Part shown: positions 8,860 through 18,065 of the stretch, in pieces
Layout of the letters: each line of letters starts with the position of its first letter
Numbering within the stretch: the stretch's first letter is position 1
Source of the DNA: Dyadobacter bucti
Lineage (GTDB): Bacteria; Bacteroidota; Bacteroidia; Cytophagales; Spirosomataceae
Length of the DNA stretch: 64,000 nucleotides
Direction of reading: 5' to 3'
Assembly: GCF_005869225.1 (NCBI RefSeq)
Contig: NZ_SWFP01000003.1
Span: 62,001 to 126,000, forward strand
Program-made: the position numbers and the translations under genes
Notes under the pieces: generated by a model
The model's database searches: none
Told to the model about the DNA's origin: nothing
Seen by the model: the letters and a program-made list of their open reading frames with translations, nothing else

Positions 8860-9897
8860 TTAGTTTTTGGCACTCTCCCTGCTACGCCATTGCTCGGCTT
8901 TCCTTCCGACAAACCAGAATGAAAGTGCGAGAATTGCGAAGAAAATCCCTTTGTTTGTACGATCCCAGAAATATTCAAAGTAGCGGGTGTAGATGTTCAA
9001 TAAGAAGAAAACCAGTGAGAGATCCCGCAAAGTGTCGAGCTTGTGTTGCAAGGCGTAATAGATCAGTCCTGCCAATAAAATTGAAAATCCTGCCGCCCAA
9101 TACCAGAAATAGCTTTGTTTGATAGCCGTCCAGCCGCTCAGATCGTCGTAATTTCCAAATATGGATAATGTCCAGCCAGCCAGAAGAAACAGAAAAAGAC
9201 CAATGTTGTAGGTTTCGTCTTTGAAAGAAGCCAGTGACTTCACTTTCGCAATAAGTTGTGAAGAGCCCCAGATTACCATACCGAATAAAGTCATGCGTAG
9301 CGGATAATTCATTCCTGCAAAACGATAAGCCCCGCCAGACCAGAAGTGCGTTTGCGCGCCCCACCATCCCGCCAGAGATATGATCATCACCGCCCAGAGT
9401 AAAGTCGATCTCAGAAAAATGGCGACGCCTCCGTAGGCAATTGTCGCGATCAGTAGCGGAATTGCATAATTCCCCTCGAAATTCAGGAAACTTCGCGTCC
9501 AGTAGGTAATAGCTATTCCGATAGTAAGCAGTATTGTGATGTTATAAGTTTCATTGCTGGCAGTGGCCGTAGGGAATTTTTTCTTTCGTCTTTTTGCGAG
9601 AATTACAAACAAAACAGCCAGCATACTAAATCCAATTCCCACTATTGTTTCGGAGAAGCCCCATTTTTTGCGCAGCAATTCAATCCATTTCTCATCTATC
9701 ACCAGTGCACCAAAAGCCAGTAAACCACAGGAAATAGCGGAGATTAATGCATAAATAGCAATAGCATCGACATTCGCATTCCTCAGTTTGTAGCTGTTCC
9801 GCAAGTCATTGGCCGTATCCGGAGAAATTTTTGCGTTCTCCTCCCAATATTGAATGGCCTTATCGACAACAGCTGCTTCTTTTTTGTCTAATTCCAT
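8860..9897 (-). CDS. Polytopic membrane protein of unknown function (DUF2157/DUF4401-like)
   Basis: A 345-residue protein. Residues 1-40 form a charged cytosolic helix region (EAAVVDKAIQYWEENAKISP). About ten hydrophobic segments follow, with a Lys/Arg-rich loop (AKRRKKKF) after the third. A short N-terminal soluble region followed by 9-10 helices resembles the DUF2157/DUF4401 group of Bacteroidota membrane proteins. No transport or catalytic motif is visible. The last residues are a charged tail (FVGRKAEQWRSRESAKN). It is read toward the DUF6984-like gene, 45 bases away, and the two may share a transcript. Confidence 0.75.
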   Translation of the reverse strand: MELDKKEAAVVDKAIQYWEENAKISPDTANDLRNSYKLRNANVDAIAIYALISAISCGLLAFGALVIDEKWIELLRKKWGFSETIVGIGFSMLAVLFVILAKRRKKKFPTATASNETYNITILLTIGIAITYWTRSFLNFEGNYAIPLLIATIAYGGVAIFLRSTLLWAVMIISLAGWWGAQTHFWSGGAYRFAGMNYPLRMTLFGMVIWGSSQLIAKVKSLASFKDETYNIGLFLFLLAGWTLSIFGNYDDLSGWTAIKQSYFWYWAAGFSILLAGLIYYALQHKLDTLRDLSLVFFLLNIYTRYFEYFWDRTNKGIFFAILALSFWFVGRKAEQWRSRESAKN

Positions 9898-9972
9898 TGC
9901 TTATGAAAATTGTGTGCTGAACATTTTAGGTATAAATTAATATGCCCGCAAAATATATGTTTCCAGATTGAA

Positions 9973-10350
9973 TTAAATAAAAGCCTCAATCTTGTCACTG
10001 AATATGACCACTAGCTTATAATCGTTGCTAAGTACTTCAACCTCGTCCCAGATAGACGAAACCAGGTGATGAAAAGCTTTCATGGAAAGATTCCAGTAGG
10101 AAAAATGAATTTTGCGTGGAGGAGGATTGGAAAGGATAATTCGATTGGAGAGTTCGGAATCTTTGGTGACTATTGTCATGCACCTTTCTTTTGATCAACC
10201 CCAAATGTCGGTATCGTGGCGGTTCGTTCCAGGAAACAAAAATTCCAGAACAGTCTGCACAGTGATTCTCATTCCCCTGATGACAGGGCGTCCGTTGCAA
10301 ATGTCCGGATTTACTGCGATTCTTTCAGTGAGATAAGCAGTCATAGTCAT
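9973..10350 (-). pseudogene. Relic of a DUF433 antitoxin / DUF5615 PIN-like toxin pair
   Basis: Reading the minus strand in one frame from an ATG at 10350 gives 38 residues matching the start of DUF433 proteins (ERIAVNPDICNGRPVIRGMR, ITVQTVLEFL). It then passes straight into FPGTNRHDTDIWG and a TGA stop (10196-10198), and continues in the same frame as MTIVTKDSEL...SNPPPRKIHF, the second half of a DUF5615 PIN-like protein, ending at 9973. The second half of the antitoxin and the first half of the toxin, with its N-terminal acidic residues, are missing. The simplest history is an internal deletion fusing the two genes, followed by a nonsense mutation. Neither part should be active. Each piece is short, so automatic callers would miss it. 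Confidence 0.8.
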
Positions 10351-10372
10351 TGGCTGTTTTTCAAAGATAAAA

Positions 10373-10406
10373 AATCCCTTTGGAATAACTTAATTCCAAA
10401 GGGATT
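10373..10406 (-). terminator. Terminator after the heme-binding lipoprotein gene
   Basis: A perfect 14-bp stem (10373-10386 and 10393-10406) with a 6-base loop and a T-rich run on the minus-strand side. It lies 24 bases past the stop of the minus-strand gene. Confidence 0.85.
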
Positions 10407-10429
10407 ACAATTTGTTCTCTAAAATGGTT

Positions 10430-13400
10430 TTACCGCTTCAATCCAGACAGAAATTCAACAACATCGCGGATTTCCCTTTTAGACATAATCGAGCCCATCG
10501 GCGGCATGCTTGATGGAACATTTTCACGTTTTGCGATGCGCGCTACCGGAATTTTGAGCGGCTCAGCTTCCGAGGTTTTCAGAACAAGTTCATGCTCATT
10601 TTCCTGCGACAGGATTCCTGCTGCACTGGTACCGTCTTTCAACGTCAGCATAACCATACCATACCCGGGCGACAACCGGGCGCTGGGCTCAATCAGTGCC
10701 TGAAGAATCTGTTCACGGGTAAGTACATTTCCGATATTGGATAAAGAAGGACCTACTTCTCCGCCCTGTCCTCCAACAGAGTGGCATCTTACACATTCAG
10801 CTGCCGAATTGGTCATAAAATATCTGCGACCAAGCTGCGCATTACCTCCAAAAAGCGCGTCCTGGAAATCTGCAACAGTTGCTCCTTTTGAACGTAGCGG
10901 AGCAAGTTTGGCAATTAGCGGGGCCGATTTGGTAGAATCCACCGCTTCTCCCAGATCCAGCGCTAGGCTGGGAGAGAGCGTTTTGTCAGCCATTTTTCCA
11001 ATGAGGTTATCAAAAATACCTTCGGTTTTTGTTATCGGCATTTCACCCAGCACGCGAAGCATTTGCTGTTGCTCCCGCACGCTTCCTTTTTCAAAAATTG
11101 TCTTTGAAATATCGGTCAATGTTTCTTTTGACATATTGACGCTTCCAACCATTCCTAACGCAGCAGTTCTTACGTCGGCGTCAGAATCGGTCATGCCTTT
11201 CTTCATCACCGTTTCCATATCGGTGTATTTCAGGTCATTTAGTGCGGTCAGCATGGCAGCTCTCACCTTGGGGTCCTTGTGCGTGTCAAGAATTTTTGCC
11301 AATGCAGCATTATTTTCTGTTACACCCAGGTTCGTAAGCATTTGCGAAGCTGCGATCAGAATGCTTGCGTCGTTATCTTGTAACAAGCTGCTGATAATGG
11401 GCTGGATTTTTGCCTTTACTGTCGCAGGATTTCTTTCGATAACGCCACGGTACCTGCCGTCAACCCGGTCCATAACCGACGGGCTGGCCCAGGTGCCGAG
11501 TGTAGCGAGCGCCTCTGCACGTACTTCCTTATTCAAATCGGTACGTTTGGCAAATGCAACAAGGTCGTCCAGCTGCTGTTCCCCACCTACCCGTAAAGCT
11601 GCGTTAATCGAGCGTCTGAGCATCGGTTCGGAAGTGAATCTTTTTTCATTCAACGTTGCAGCCAATGCAGGCAAAGCGGCCGGAATGGACAAATCATCAT
11701 TAATGCCCCGTGCAGCCTCGGTAGCGATGTATTCGTCTTTGTCTGATAAAAACAGGCTTATTTTTTCGTTTTGCATTCTGCGCAGGACAAGAACCGCGGC
11801 AATCCGGAGTGATTTATTTGGGTTATTAGCCAACGCTACAATAGGTTCAGCTTCGCCGATACGCGACAAAGCCAGAACCGCGGCATGCCTCAGGTAAACG
11901 TCTTCGTCATTATTGGCCTTGATCATTTCTAGTAAAGGAGCCACAGCTTCTTTGTGCTTAATCCGACCAAGCGCTTGTGCACTAAAGAATTGCGCTCTCG
12001 GATTTTTGCTTGAAAGCATCGGGATCAGCAATGGGCCTGCTTCTGCAATGTGCGCGTCGCCCAATACTTTTGCAGCCTGGACCGTAATTTCTTCGTCAGA
12101 ATCTTTTAACAAGGTCAGAAGAACATTGGCGTAGGATTTGTCCTGCCGGGCAAGCTGGCCCATACCCCATATTCCGTGAATCCTGGCCAACTGATTGGTT
12201 GTTTGTGCTATGGCTTTGCTCAAAACCGCGGCTCCTTTTGCACCGCGTGCGGCCAGCTCAAACTGCGCTTTCTGACGAATCCGCATGTCTTCGTTGGAAA
12301 GCAACGAGAGCAGCATGTCCTCAGACTGTTTTGGATAGTCGAGCTGGATTAGTCTTTTGGTTTCCAACCTGATCGCTTTCAGATCATTTTTTTCGTCGGT
12401 TACATCCAGTCTCCATACTCTTCCAGAGTTTTTAGTGTCCCAGCCATTGAGCCAGTCGGCAACATATAATGCGCCGTCCGGTCCGAAACGAATGCCTGTT
12501 GGAAGGATTCCCGTAAGGATATTCTTTTCTCCATTTAAGACAAAAGAAGCGCCTTTTGGTTTCAGGCCAAATGACCATATTGGTGATCGGGCGGGATTGC
12601 CGACGAATTCAACCAGGAAAAATTTGTTTTTCCACGCAGATCCCAGCGCGGTGCCAGGATTGTATTGCATTCCGGTCGGACCGTTGTGAAAATTCTGGAT
12701 CGGAGGAATAATATAAGCAGCTTGTCCGTCCCAGCGGGGCTTGTAAAGCTGCTCATCCATCCACACCTTATAGCTGTTGTTTTTCGGGTCGGTATACTTT
12801 CCATATTGCCAGTTGGAACGCCAGCCCGCATCGGATCCTTCCACAACATGGACAAGTCTTTCACTTTCTCCAGGATGGTCGCCATCATTGTCGGAACTGA
12901 TCAGGTTGCCATATTCGTCAAAAACGAACTCGTGCGTATTCCGCAAACCATGAGCAAAAACTTCGAAATCACTACCGTCAGGGTTGGAACGGGCTATAAT
13001 GCCAGAGTTTGGGTACTCATGTTTTACACCCTCGGCAGTTGTGATGTTGGCACCGATATCCCCGATATTCCAGTAAATTTTTCCGTCAGGCCCCTCAATG
13101 GGATTAGACATTCCATGTCCGCCAAAACCAATATGTACACCATATCCGTGGCTGATCGATGTTTTCTCGTCTAGCACACCGTCACCATTTGTGTCTCTAA
13201 GCCTCCATAAATCGGGTGCTATGGCAACAAATGCATCGTGCGCCCGGATCAGCAGCCCACCCGCAACGTCGGAAACTTCCTCGAAGAAGTCGTTCAATAT
13301 CCTTGTTGAAACGTCTGCGATTCCGTCGTTATCTGTATCCTCAATCCGCCAGACTTCATCTTTTTCAACGGTTAAATCCTTCCAGTCGTGGACACCGTCC

Positions 13401-13855
13401 CCGTTCAGATCTTTTAACCAGCTATTTTCCTTGCTTTTTTCTGGTGCAAAAGTTTTACGGAGAAAAGTACGGCGGTCTTCAACGGTTTGAAGGCCGATGG
13501 ATTCCGTCATCCAGTTACGATGTCCGCGAATATCAAATTCAGAATTTTTCTGGCGGTTCGTTCTGTTCAGATAAACCCGTCCCTGATCGTCCATCGCTAT
13601 TGCAACCGGGTCGGGAGCCAGGGAATCGGAAGCCCAAAGATCAAGTTTAAGTCCATCGGCAAGCTTAACGGCCGTTTTCTCACGGATTTCCTTCGCTTTC
13701 GTTTTACCCGTAGCGGCATCTTCTTTAATGACCAAAGCTGTACTGTTGGTTTTGGAAGTCTTGCCGGAAGGTTGCATTTTCATACAGGATATTACAACCA
13801 CCGCGACAAGTGCCAGGAGCAGTAAGGGATTTTTTAGTAGTTTTTTTGGGATCAT
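10430..13855 (-). CDS. PVC-type heme-binding dehydrogenase lipoprotein (propeller, HEAT repeats, cytochrome c)
   Basis: A 1141-residue exported protein. A lipoprotein signal leads to Cys24 (VVVISC). Residues about 60-480 form a membrane-bound-dehydrogenase-type beta-propeller with acidic calcium-like repeats (DLNGDGVHDW, DTDNDGIAD, DTNGDGVLDE). Residues about 500-960 hold HEAT-like helical repeats rich in Ala and Leu. The C-terminus is a cytochrome c domain with CVRCH (Cys1021, Cys1024, His1025) and a likely distal Met in SSMPPMGSIMS. This architecture is common in Planctomycetes and Bacteroidota and is thought to oxidise sugars or alcohols and pass electrons to the envelope, but no substrate is proven for this type. 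It appears to be transcribed alone. Confidence 0.9.
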   Translation of the reverse strand: MIPKKLLKNPLLLLALVAVVVISCMKMQPSGKTSKTNSTALVIKEDAATGKTKAKEIREKTAVKLADGLKLDLWASDSLAPDPVAIAMDDQGRVYLNRTNRQKNSEFDIRGHRNWMTESIGLQTVEDRRTFLRKTFAPEKSKENSWLKDLNGDGVHDWKDLTVEKDEVWRIEDTDNDGIADVSTRILNDFFEEVSDVAGGLLIRAHDAFVAIAPDLWRLRDTNGDGVLDEKTSISHGYGVHIGFGGHGMSNPIEGPDGKIYWNIGDIGANITTAEGVKHEYPNSGIIARSNPDGSDFEVFAHGLRNTHEFVFDEYGNLISSDNDGDHPGESERLVHVVEGSDAGWRSNWQYGKYTDPKNNSYKVWMDEQLYKPRWDGQAAYIIPPIQNFHNGPTGMQYNPGTALGSAWKNKFFLVEFVGNPARSPIWSFGLKPKGASFVLNGEKNILTGILPTGIRFGPDGALYVADWLNGWDTKNSGRVWRLDVTDEKNDLKAIRLETKRLIQLDYPKQSEDMLLSLLSNEDMRIRQKAQFELAARGAKGAAVLSKAIAQTTNQLARIHGIWGMGQLARQDKSYANVLLTLLKDSDEEITVQAAKVLGDAHIAEAGPLLIPMLSSKNPRAQFFSAQALGRIKHKEAVAPLLEMIKANNDEDVYLRHAAVLALSRIGEAEPIVALANNPNKSLRIAAVLVLRRMQNEKISLFLSDKDEYIATEAARGINDDLSIPAALPALAATLNEKRFTSEPMLRRSINAALRVGGEQQLDDLVAFAKRTDLNKEVRAEALATLGTWASPSVMDRVDGRYRGVIERNPATVKAKIQPIISSLLQDNDASILIAASQMLTNLGVTENNAALAKILDTHKDPKVRAAMLTALNDLKYTDMETVMKKGMTDSDADVRTAALGMVGSVNMSKETLTDISKTIFEKGSVREQQQMLRVLGEMPITKTEGIFDNLIGKMADKTLSPSLALDLGEAVDSTKSAPLIAKLAPLRSKGATVADFQDALFGGNAQLGRRYFMTNSAAECVRCHSVGGQGGEVGPSLSNIGNVLTREQILQALIEPSARLSPGYGMVMLTLKDGTSAAGILSQENEHELVLKTSEAEPLKIPVARIAKRENVPSSMPPMGSIMSKREIRDVVEFLSGLKR

Positions 13856-13961
13856 TAATTAGATAGGTAGATTGACTTTGTATAAAAACGGAGTAAATTA
13901 AAAAGAAGATCGACGACAACGGTTTTTTACTGTTCAGCAGGACCACTTTACCGAAGCGTAT

Positions 13962-14528
13962 TTAATTCAACGACCCAGCAGAAAACAATTCATTAACTGT
14001 CAGTTCGAAATCAGGAAGGACAGGTGATGCGAAACAGACATCGGTATCCGTGCAGATAGCGACATTTTTTCGGGAAGTGTAGATGTAAACCACTTCATTC
14101 TCAGGATAAATATGCCACACAACTTTGACGGTCGATTTGAAATATTCCGCCAGTTTTTCCTCTACTTTCTCCGCGTCGTCTGTCGGGGAAATTACTTCTA
14201 TTAGAAATTCCGGAATGGGCTCTGTGTCGGAAATTGTACTATTATCAATTTGAGCTCCACTGAAATAGGCAAGATCCGGACGCCGCATCTGTAAGCCGTT
14301 CAGTAACACATCTTGCTCCATAATGAAAGCTCCTCCCCGCGAAAACGAGACCGTCCGGAAGAATAACTGCTGTAATTTTCTGATGATAAACAGATGCTTT
14401 TTCTTCATTTTTTCGAATCTGACAACTTCTCCGTCGCTCCATTCATATTTAAAACCATCGACAGGTTCCCACCGAAGAAGCTCTTCGAGTGACTGAGGTA
14501 AAGCCGATGATGGAGTATGAAGTATCAT
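13962..14528 (-). CDS. Uma2-family (DUF820) putative nuclease
   Basis: A 188-residue protein of the Uma2 group, which has a PD-(D/E)xK nuclease-like fold. The active-site pattern is present: MRRPDLAYF supplies the Asp, EFLIEVISP the acidic residues, and EEKLAEYF the Lys. WHIYPENEVVYIY is also typical. Uma2 proteins are abundant in cyanobacteria and Bacteroidota and their job is unknown; a nuclease role is inferred from fold only. No partner gene is evident. The DUF763 gene starts further down the same strand. Confidence 0.85.
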   Translation of the reverse strand: MILHTPSSALPQSLEELLRWEPVDGFKYEWSDGEVVRFEKMKKKHLFIIRKLQQLFFRTVSFSRGGAFIMEQDVLLNGLQMRRPDLAYFSGAQIDNSTISDTEPIPEFLIEVISPTDDAEKVEEKLAEYFKSTVKVVWHIYPENEVVYIYTSRKNVAICTDTDVCFASPVLPDFELTVNELFSAGSLN

Positions 14529-14644
14529 AATCGAATTGCTGAGTATGGTAGTAAACTTAATTAAATTGAAAATAACTTACTATCCTGGCGGAATAATATT
14601 TGGCAACATCACGTATCTGTAAAAGTATTTTCATGTCAAATATA

Positions 14645-15853
14645 TCAAGAAAACAATTCCAACTGCCCGTTTCCAGTACCTGGCTTTTTCGACTTTCCCT
14701 TAACTGTCCTGCCCTCATATTTCCAGGAATTGGCTCTTTCTTCATCAATAATATCATTAAAACGATTGTTGGGAAGGAAGTCTTTTTCAAGCTGCTGAGA
14801 GACTTTCGAGAGATTTTTAAGCGCATCGGACTTATCATTTTCTCCCAGTTTGGCGAGTTGGATAGCTTTATCCAGCGTCAGAATGGACTCATCATAAACT
14901 GTGATCGGGACAGGGAACGGGTGACCGTCTTTTCCGCCATGTGCAAAAGAAAATCTGGCCGGATCGGAAAAACGGGAAGGTGTACCATGAATGATTTCAC
15001 TTACCAGCGTCAGAGATTGGATGGTCCTTGGCCCGACTCCCTCCAGTAACAGCAACGACTCCATATTTTCCACCGGATTGTCGTGAGCCAGCGCGAGTAC
15101 GGCTCCAAGTCTTTTTAAATTGACATCTTCGGCCCGCACGTCGTGATGGTCCGGCATTACCAGTTTTGTCACCTCGCGCATGATCTTATCCGGATTTTCA
15201 TGCGTCAGTTCCAATATTCCGGAGCGGGTAGGAGCGGCTGCTTTGTCGGTAAGGTTCAGAATTCTTCCCCGATTTTGGCCATAAATGAATGTATGCGGTT
15301 CTTCAATAAATGATTTGATATCTGGAGAATGCCAGTGGTAGCGACGCGCCATGCGCTCGTACGGGTTCATTCCCTGCTGAATGACAGCCCAGTTACCTTC
15401 CACAGACAAAACAAACGAATGCAGGTATAACTGAAAACCATCCTGAATTGCAGTATTATCCACTTTGGCGGACAATCGGCTATTGTGAACGAGAAGATTG
15501 CCGTCCAGACCTGTTTTTTCTGCGATAGCAAGCAGTTCCGAGGGAGTTTGCCGGGAATATTTACCGCGTCCTCCACAAATGTAAATACCCAGTTCAGCAG
15601 ACTTTTTATTCACAGCACTTTTCAGCGCGCCCATCACAGAAGTGGTAATCCCGGAAGAATGCCAGTCCATCCCCAGCACGCAGCCCAGCGACTGGAACCA
15701 GAAAGGATCGCTCATCCTTCGTAACAGCGCATCCCGGCCGTATTCCATTACCACAGCTTCCACAATAGCGCCGCCCAGTGAGCTCATTCTTTGAGCTAAC
15801 CAAACCGGCACTTTTCCGTAATGCAAAGGCAAATCTGCGTGACCACTTTTCAT
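14645..15853 (-). CDS. DUF763 protein
   Basis: A protein of about 402 residues beginning at MKSGHADLPLHYG, the conserved N-terminus of DUF763 (usually GxADLPLHxGxxPxWL). The frame is open 26 codons further upstream to 15931, but that extension has no family similarity, so the start is placed at 15853. Central features are YICGGRGKYSRQTPSEL and QGMNPYERMARRYHW. The LLLEGVGPRTIQSL segment (roughly the last third) resembles a helix-hairpin-helix DNA-binding motif. Function is unknown. DUF763 is sporadic in archaea and bacteria and the motif suggests nucleic acid binding. The C-terminal tail is Lys-rich. Confidence 0.85.
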   Translation of the reverse strand: MKSGHADLPLHYGKVPVWLAQRMSSLGGAIVEAVVMEYGRDALLRRMSDPFWFQSLGCVLGMDWHSSGITTSVMGALKSAVNKKSAELGIYICGGRGKYSRQTPSELLAIAEKTGLDGNLLVHNSRLSAKVDNTAIQDGFQLYLHSFVLSVEGNWAVIQQGMNPYERMARRYHWHSPDIKSFIEEPHTFIYGQNRGRILNLTDKAAAPTRSGILELTHENPDKIMREVTKLVMPDHHDVRAEDVNLKRLGAVLALAHDNPVENMESLLLLEGVGPRTIQSLTLVSEIIHGTPSRFSDPARFSFAHGGKDGHPFPVPITVYDESILTLDKAIQLAKLGENDKSDALKNLSKVSQQLEKDFLPNNRFNDIIDEERANSWKYEGRTVKGKSKKPGTGNGQLELFS

Positions 15854-16027
15854 ATTGGTGAAAGTTACGAAAAATAAAAAGGTCGAGGGAAATTGGCGGA
15901 GGTCGGTTTTCTTAGGATAGGTGAAGAACAAGTTAGCGGAAATAGACCGACACTTTTTAAATGGTATACTTTTTTCGTACTATGTGTACTTTAAAGCACA
16001 TAACCCCAATTTTTTCGATCTTACAAA

Positions 16028-17320
16028 ATGGCAATTCAGGTTTTAATAACATTGGTTCTGGTCCTTCTCAATGGTTTTTTCGTCGCGGCCGAATTTGCAA
16101 TTGTCAAGATCCGGGCATCCCAGCTGGAGCAAAAAGCTCAGGAAGGGAATAAGATGGCCATTTTGTCAAAACAAATTGTATCAAACCTCGACGGCTATCT
16201 GGCTGCTACGCAGTTTGGTATCACATTAGCGAGTCTGGGCCTGGGTTGGATCGGTGAGCCGGTTGTATCAAAAGTATTAATTGGAGGCATGGAGCTTGTG
16301 GGTATTTCTCTGGATCCCGAACTGGCGCATCAGATTGCTTTGCCTGCTGCATTTGCTATTATAACTGTACTGCATATTGTGTTTGGGGAGTTAGCGCCAA
16401 AGTCGATAGCGATCCAGCGGCCTGAGGCAACCACGCTATTTTTGTCATATCCTTTACATGGTTTTTTTCTGATTTTCCGGCCAATTGTCTGGGTCTTGAA
16501 CGGCATTGCAAATTTTATTTTAAAAGGCGTCGGGATAAGTCCTTCACATGGAAGTGAAGTACATAGCAGCGACGAGCTGCGTTATCTGGTGCAGCAACAA
16601 AAAGAAAGCGGGATGATTGAGGCTGCCGACTATGACCTCATCAAAAATGCGTTCAATTTTTCGGAGCGGATTGTCAAGCAGGTGATGATTCCACGCCCTC
16701 ATGTTTTCGGTATCGATATCAATGATTTTGATGAAAAAACACTTGAAAAAGTTATTGAGGAAGGATATTCCAGGATCCCGGTTTTCGAAGATACATTGGA
16801 TCATATTGTTGGTGTACTGCATTTGAAAGATCTGCTGTTGAAAATGCGGAAAGGCAGTGAAATTGTTCTTTCTGAGCTGGTACGGCCCGTTTCAACGGTG
16901 CACGAATCCAAGCCTATCGGCGCGCTATTGCGTGATTTCCAGGTAAACAGGCAGCAAATGGCGGTTATTATCGACGAATATGGCGGCGTCGACGGCATAG
17001 TGACAATGGAAGATATTCTGGAAGAATTGGTAGGCGAAATTCAGGATGAATATGACAACGAAGCGCCTATTGTTAAAAATGAGAGCGATAATACCTACAC
17101 GGTTTTGGGCTCGGCTTCCATCTCAGACATCAATGATAAATTGCCGCACGATATTTCCCGGGAAAGCGAGTACGAAACGTTGGCGGGATACCTGATCTGG
17201 AAGTTTGGAAGAATTCCTTCGGTAGGCGAGAAGCTCAAAACAAAGCATTATGAGTTTACCATTCTTAAAAAACAGCGGAGTACAATATCTCAGGTCAAGA
17301 TCACTTCGATTGACAGTTAA
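16028..17320 (+). CDS. CNNM-domain / CorC-type membrane protein (hemolysin family)
   Basis: A 430-residue protein. Residues 1 to about 190 are a CNNM transmembrane domain (LNGFFVAAEFAIVKIRASQL, then the GITLASLGLGWIGEP segment). Residues about 205-335 hold two CBS domains (VMIPRPHVFGID; VIIDEYGGVDGIVTMEDILE). Residues about 345-425 match the C-terminal CorC/HlyC domain. Members bind Mg-ATP through the CBS pair and are linked to magnesium or cobalt export; some older annotations call them hemolysins. All expected parts are present. The SDR gene on the other strand converges 19 bases away. Confidence 0.9.
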   Translation: MAIQVLITLVLVLLNGFFVAAEFAIVKIRASQLEQKAQEGNKMAILSKQIVSNLDGYLAATQFGITLASLGLGWIGEPVVSKVLIGGMELVGISLDPELAHQIALPAAFAIITVLHIVFGELAPKSIAIQRPEATTLFLSYPLHGFFLIFRPIVWVLNGIANFILKGVGISPSHGSEVHSSDELRYLVQQQKESGMIEAADYDLIKNAFNFSERIVKQVMIPRPHVFGIDINDFDEKTLEKVIEEGYSRIPVFEDTLDHIVGVLHLKDLLLKMRKGSEIVLSELVRPVSTVHESKPIGALLRDFQVNRQQMAVIIDEYGGVDGIVTMEDILEELVGEIQDEYDNEAPIVKNESDNTYTVLGSASISDINDKLPHDISRESEYETLAGYLIWKFGRIPSVGEKLKTKHYEFTILKKQRSTISQVKITSIDS

Positions 17321-17339
17321 TGCAGTTTTCGGGAGATTA

Positions 17340-18029
17340 TCAGCCGTTATTATAAAGCTTCAAAACGGTCTGTCTCATCTTTTGACCCGTTTCACTCAGA
17401 ACAAATGCGATGCCTTCTGCCATATCAGATGCCGGGATCCATTTTGCGAAGTCTGCATCCGGCATGGCTGCTCGGTTGTCAGGTGTGTCGATAGTGCTGG
17501 GTACGATAACTGTGGCGGTGATGTTCTTAGTTTTCCCCTCCGCATTGATGAATTCTGCCATTTTGAACAACAAGGATTTTGACAATGCATAGGCAAAATT
17601 CCCTGCTCCCTGCTCGGCAACCAGCGCCGGTCTGGCGCCTATAAAAATAAACTGCCCGCCTCCTGCGGCCTCAAAATGCTCCATCAATGGTTTGACAAGA
17701 TGGAATGATGTAAGGAAATTGGTGCTGAACATTTTTTCAAGATCAGCATCGCTTGTATCCGATATCTTTCCGGGAGCGTAGCCACCCGCAAGGAAAATCC
17801 CGGCCTGAACGCCACCCGTTTCCATAATTGTATTTTTAACAAAGCGGTCCGTATCGGCTGCATCCGATAGGTCTACAACCTGACCTTTCACGTTTGGTAA
17901 TTCGCTCAGTTTTGACAGGCCTTGTTGACGTGAAGGTGCATGTAAGCCATACCCCAATGCGGTCAGTTTTTTTACAACTTCCTGCCCAAGATTTCCTGAG
18001 GCTCCGCTGATGATAATCTGTTTTTGCAT
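17340..18029 (-). CDS. Short-chain dehydrogenase/reductase
   Basis: A 229-residue classical SDR. The nucleotide-binding motif is GASGNLG (about residues 9-15), a variant of TGxxxGxG. NADP or NAD binding is likely, and the catalytic YALSK pair is about residues 146-150. The substrate is unknown. It lies 36 bases downstream of galU on the same strand, so it may be the last gene of a three-gene operon with the GHMP kinase and GalU. Confidence 0.82.
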   Translation of the reverse strand: MQKQIIISGASGNLGQEVVKKLTALGYGLHAPSRQQGLSKLSELPNVKGQVVDLSDAADTDRFVKNTIMETGGVQAGIFLAGGYAPGKISDTSDADLEKMFSTNFLTSFHLVKPLMEHFEAAGGGQFIFIGARPALVAEQGAGNFAYALSKSLLFKMAEFINAEGKTKNITATVIVPSTIDTPDNRAAMPDADFAKWIPASDMAEGIAFVLSETGQKMRQTVLKLYNNG

Positions 18030-18065
18030 AAAGATAAGGCTTACTATTGCCGGTGATGGACTGGT

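Noticed and set aside
10737-11897. A 386-codon open frame opposite the heme-binding lipoprotein gene
   Set aside because: It is Ser/Ala-rich with no family motif, and lies wholly antisense to a gene with clear domains. It is a composition shadow.
12665-13174. A 169-codon plus-strand frame in the lipoprotein gene
   Set aside because: Antisense to the propeller domain, no motif, no start context.
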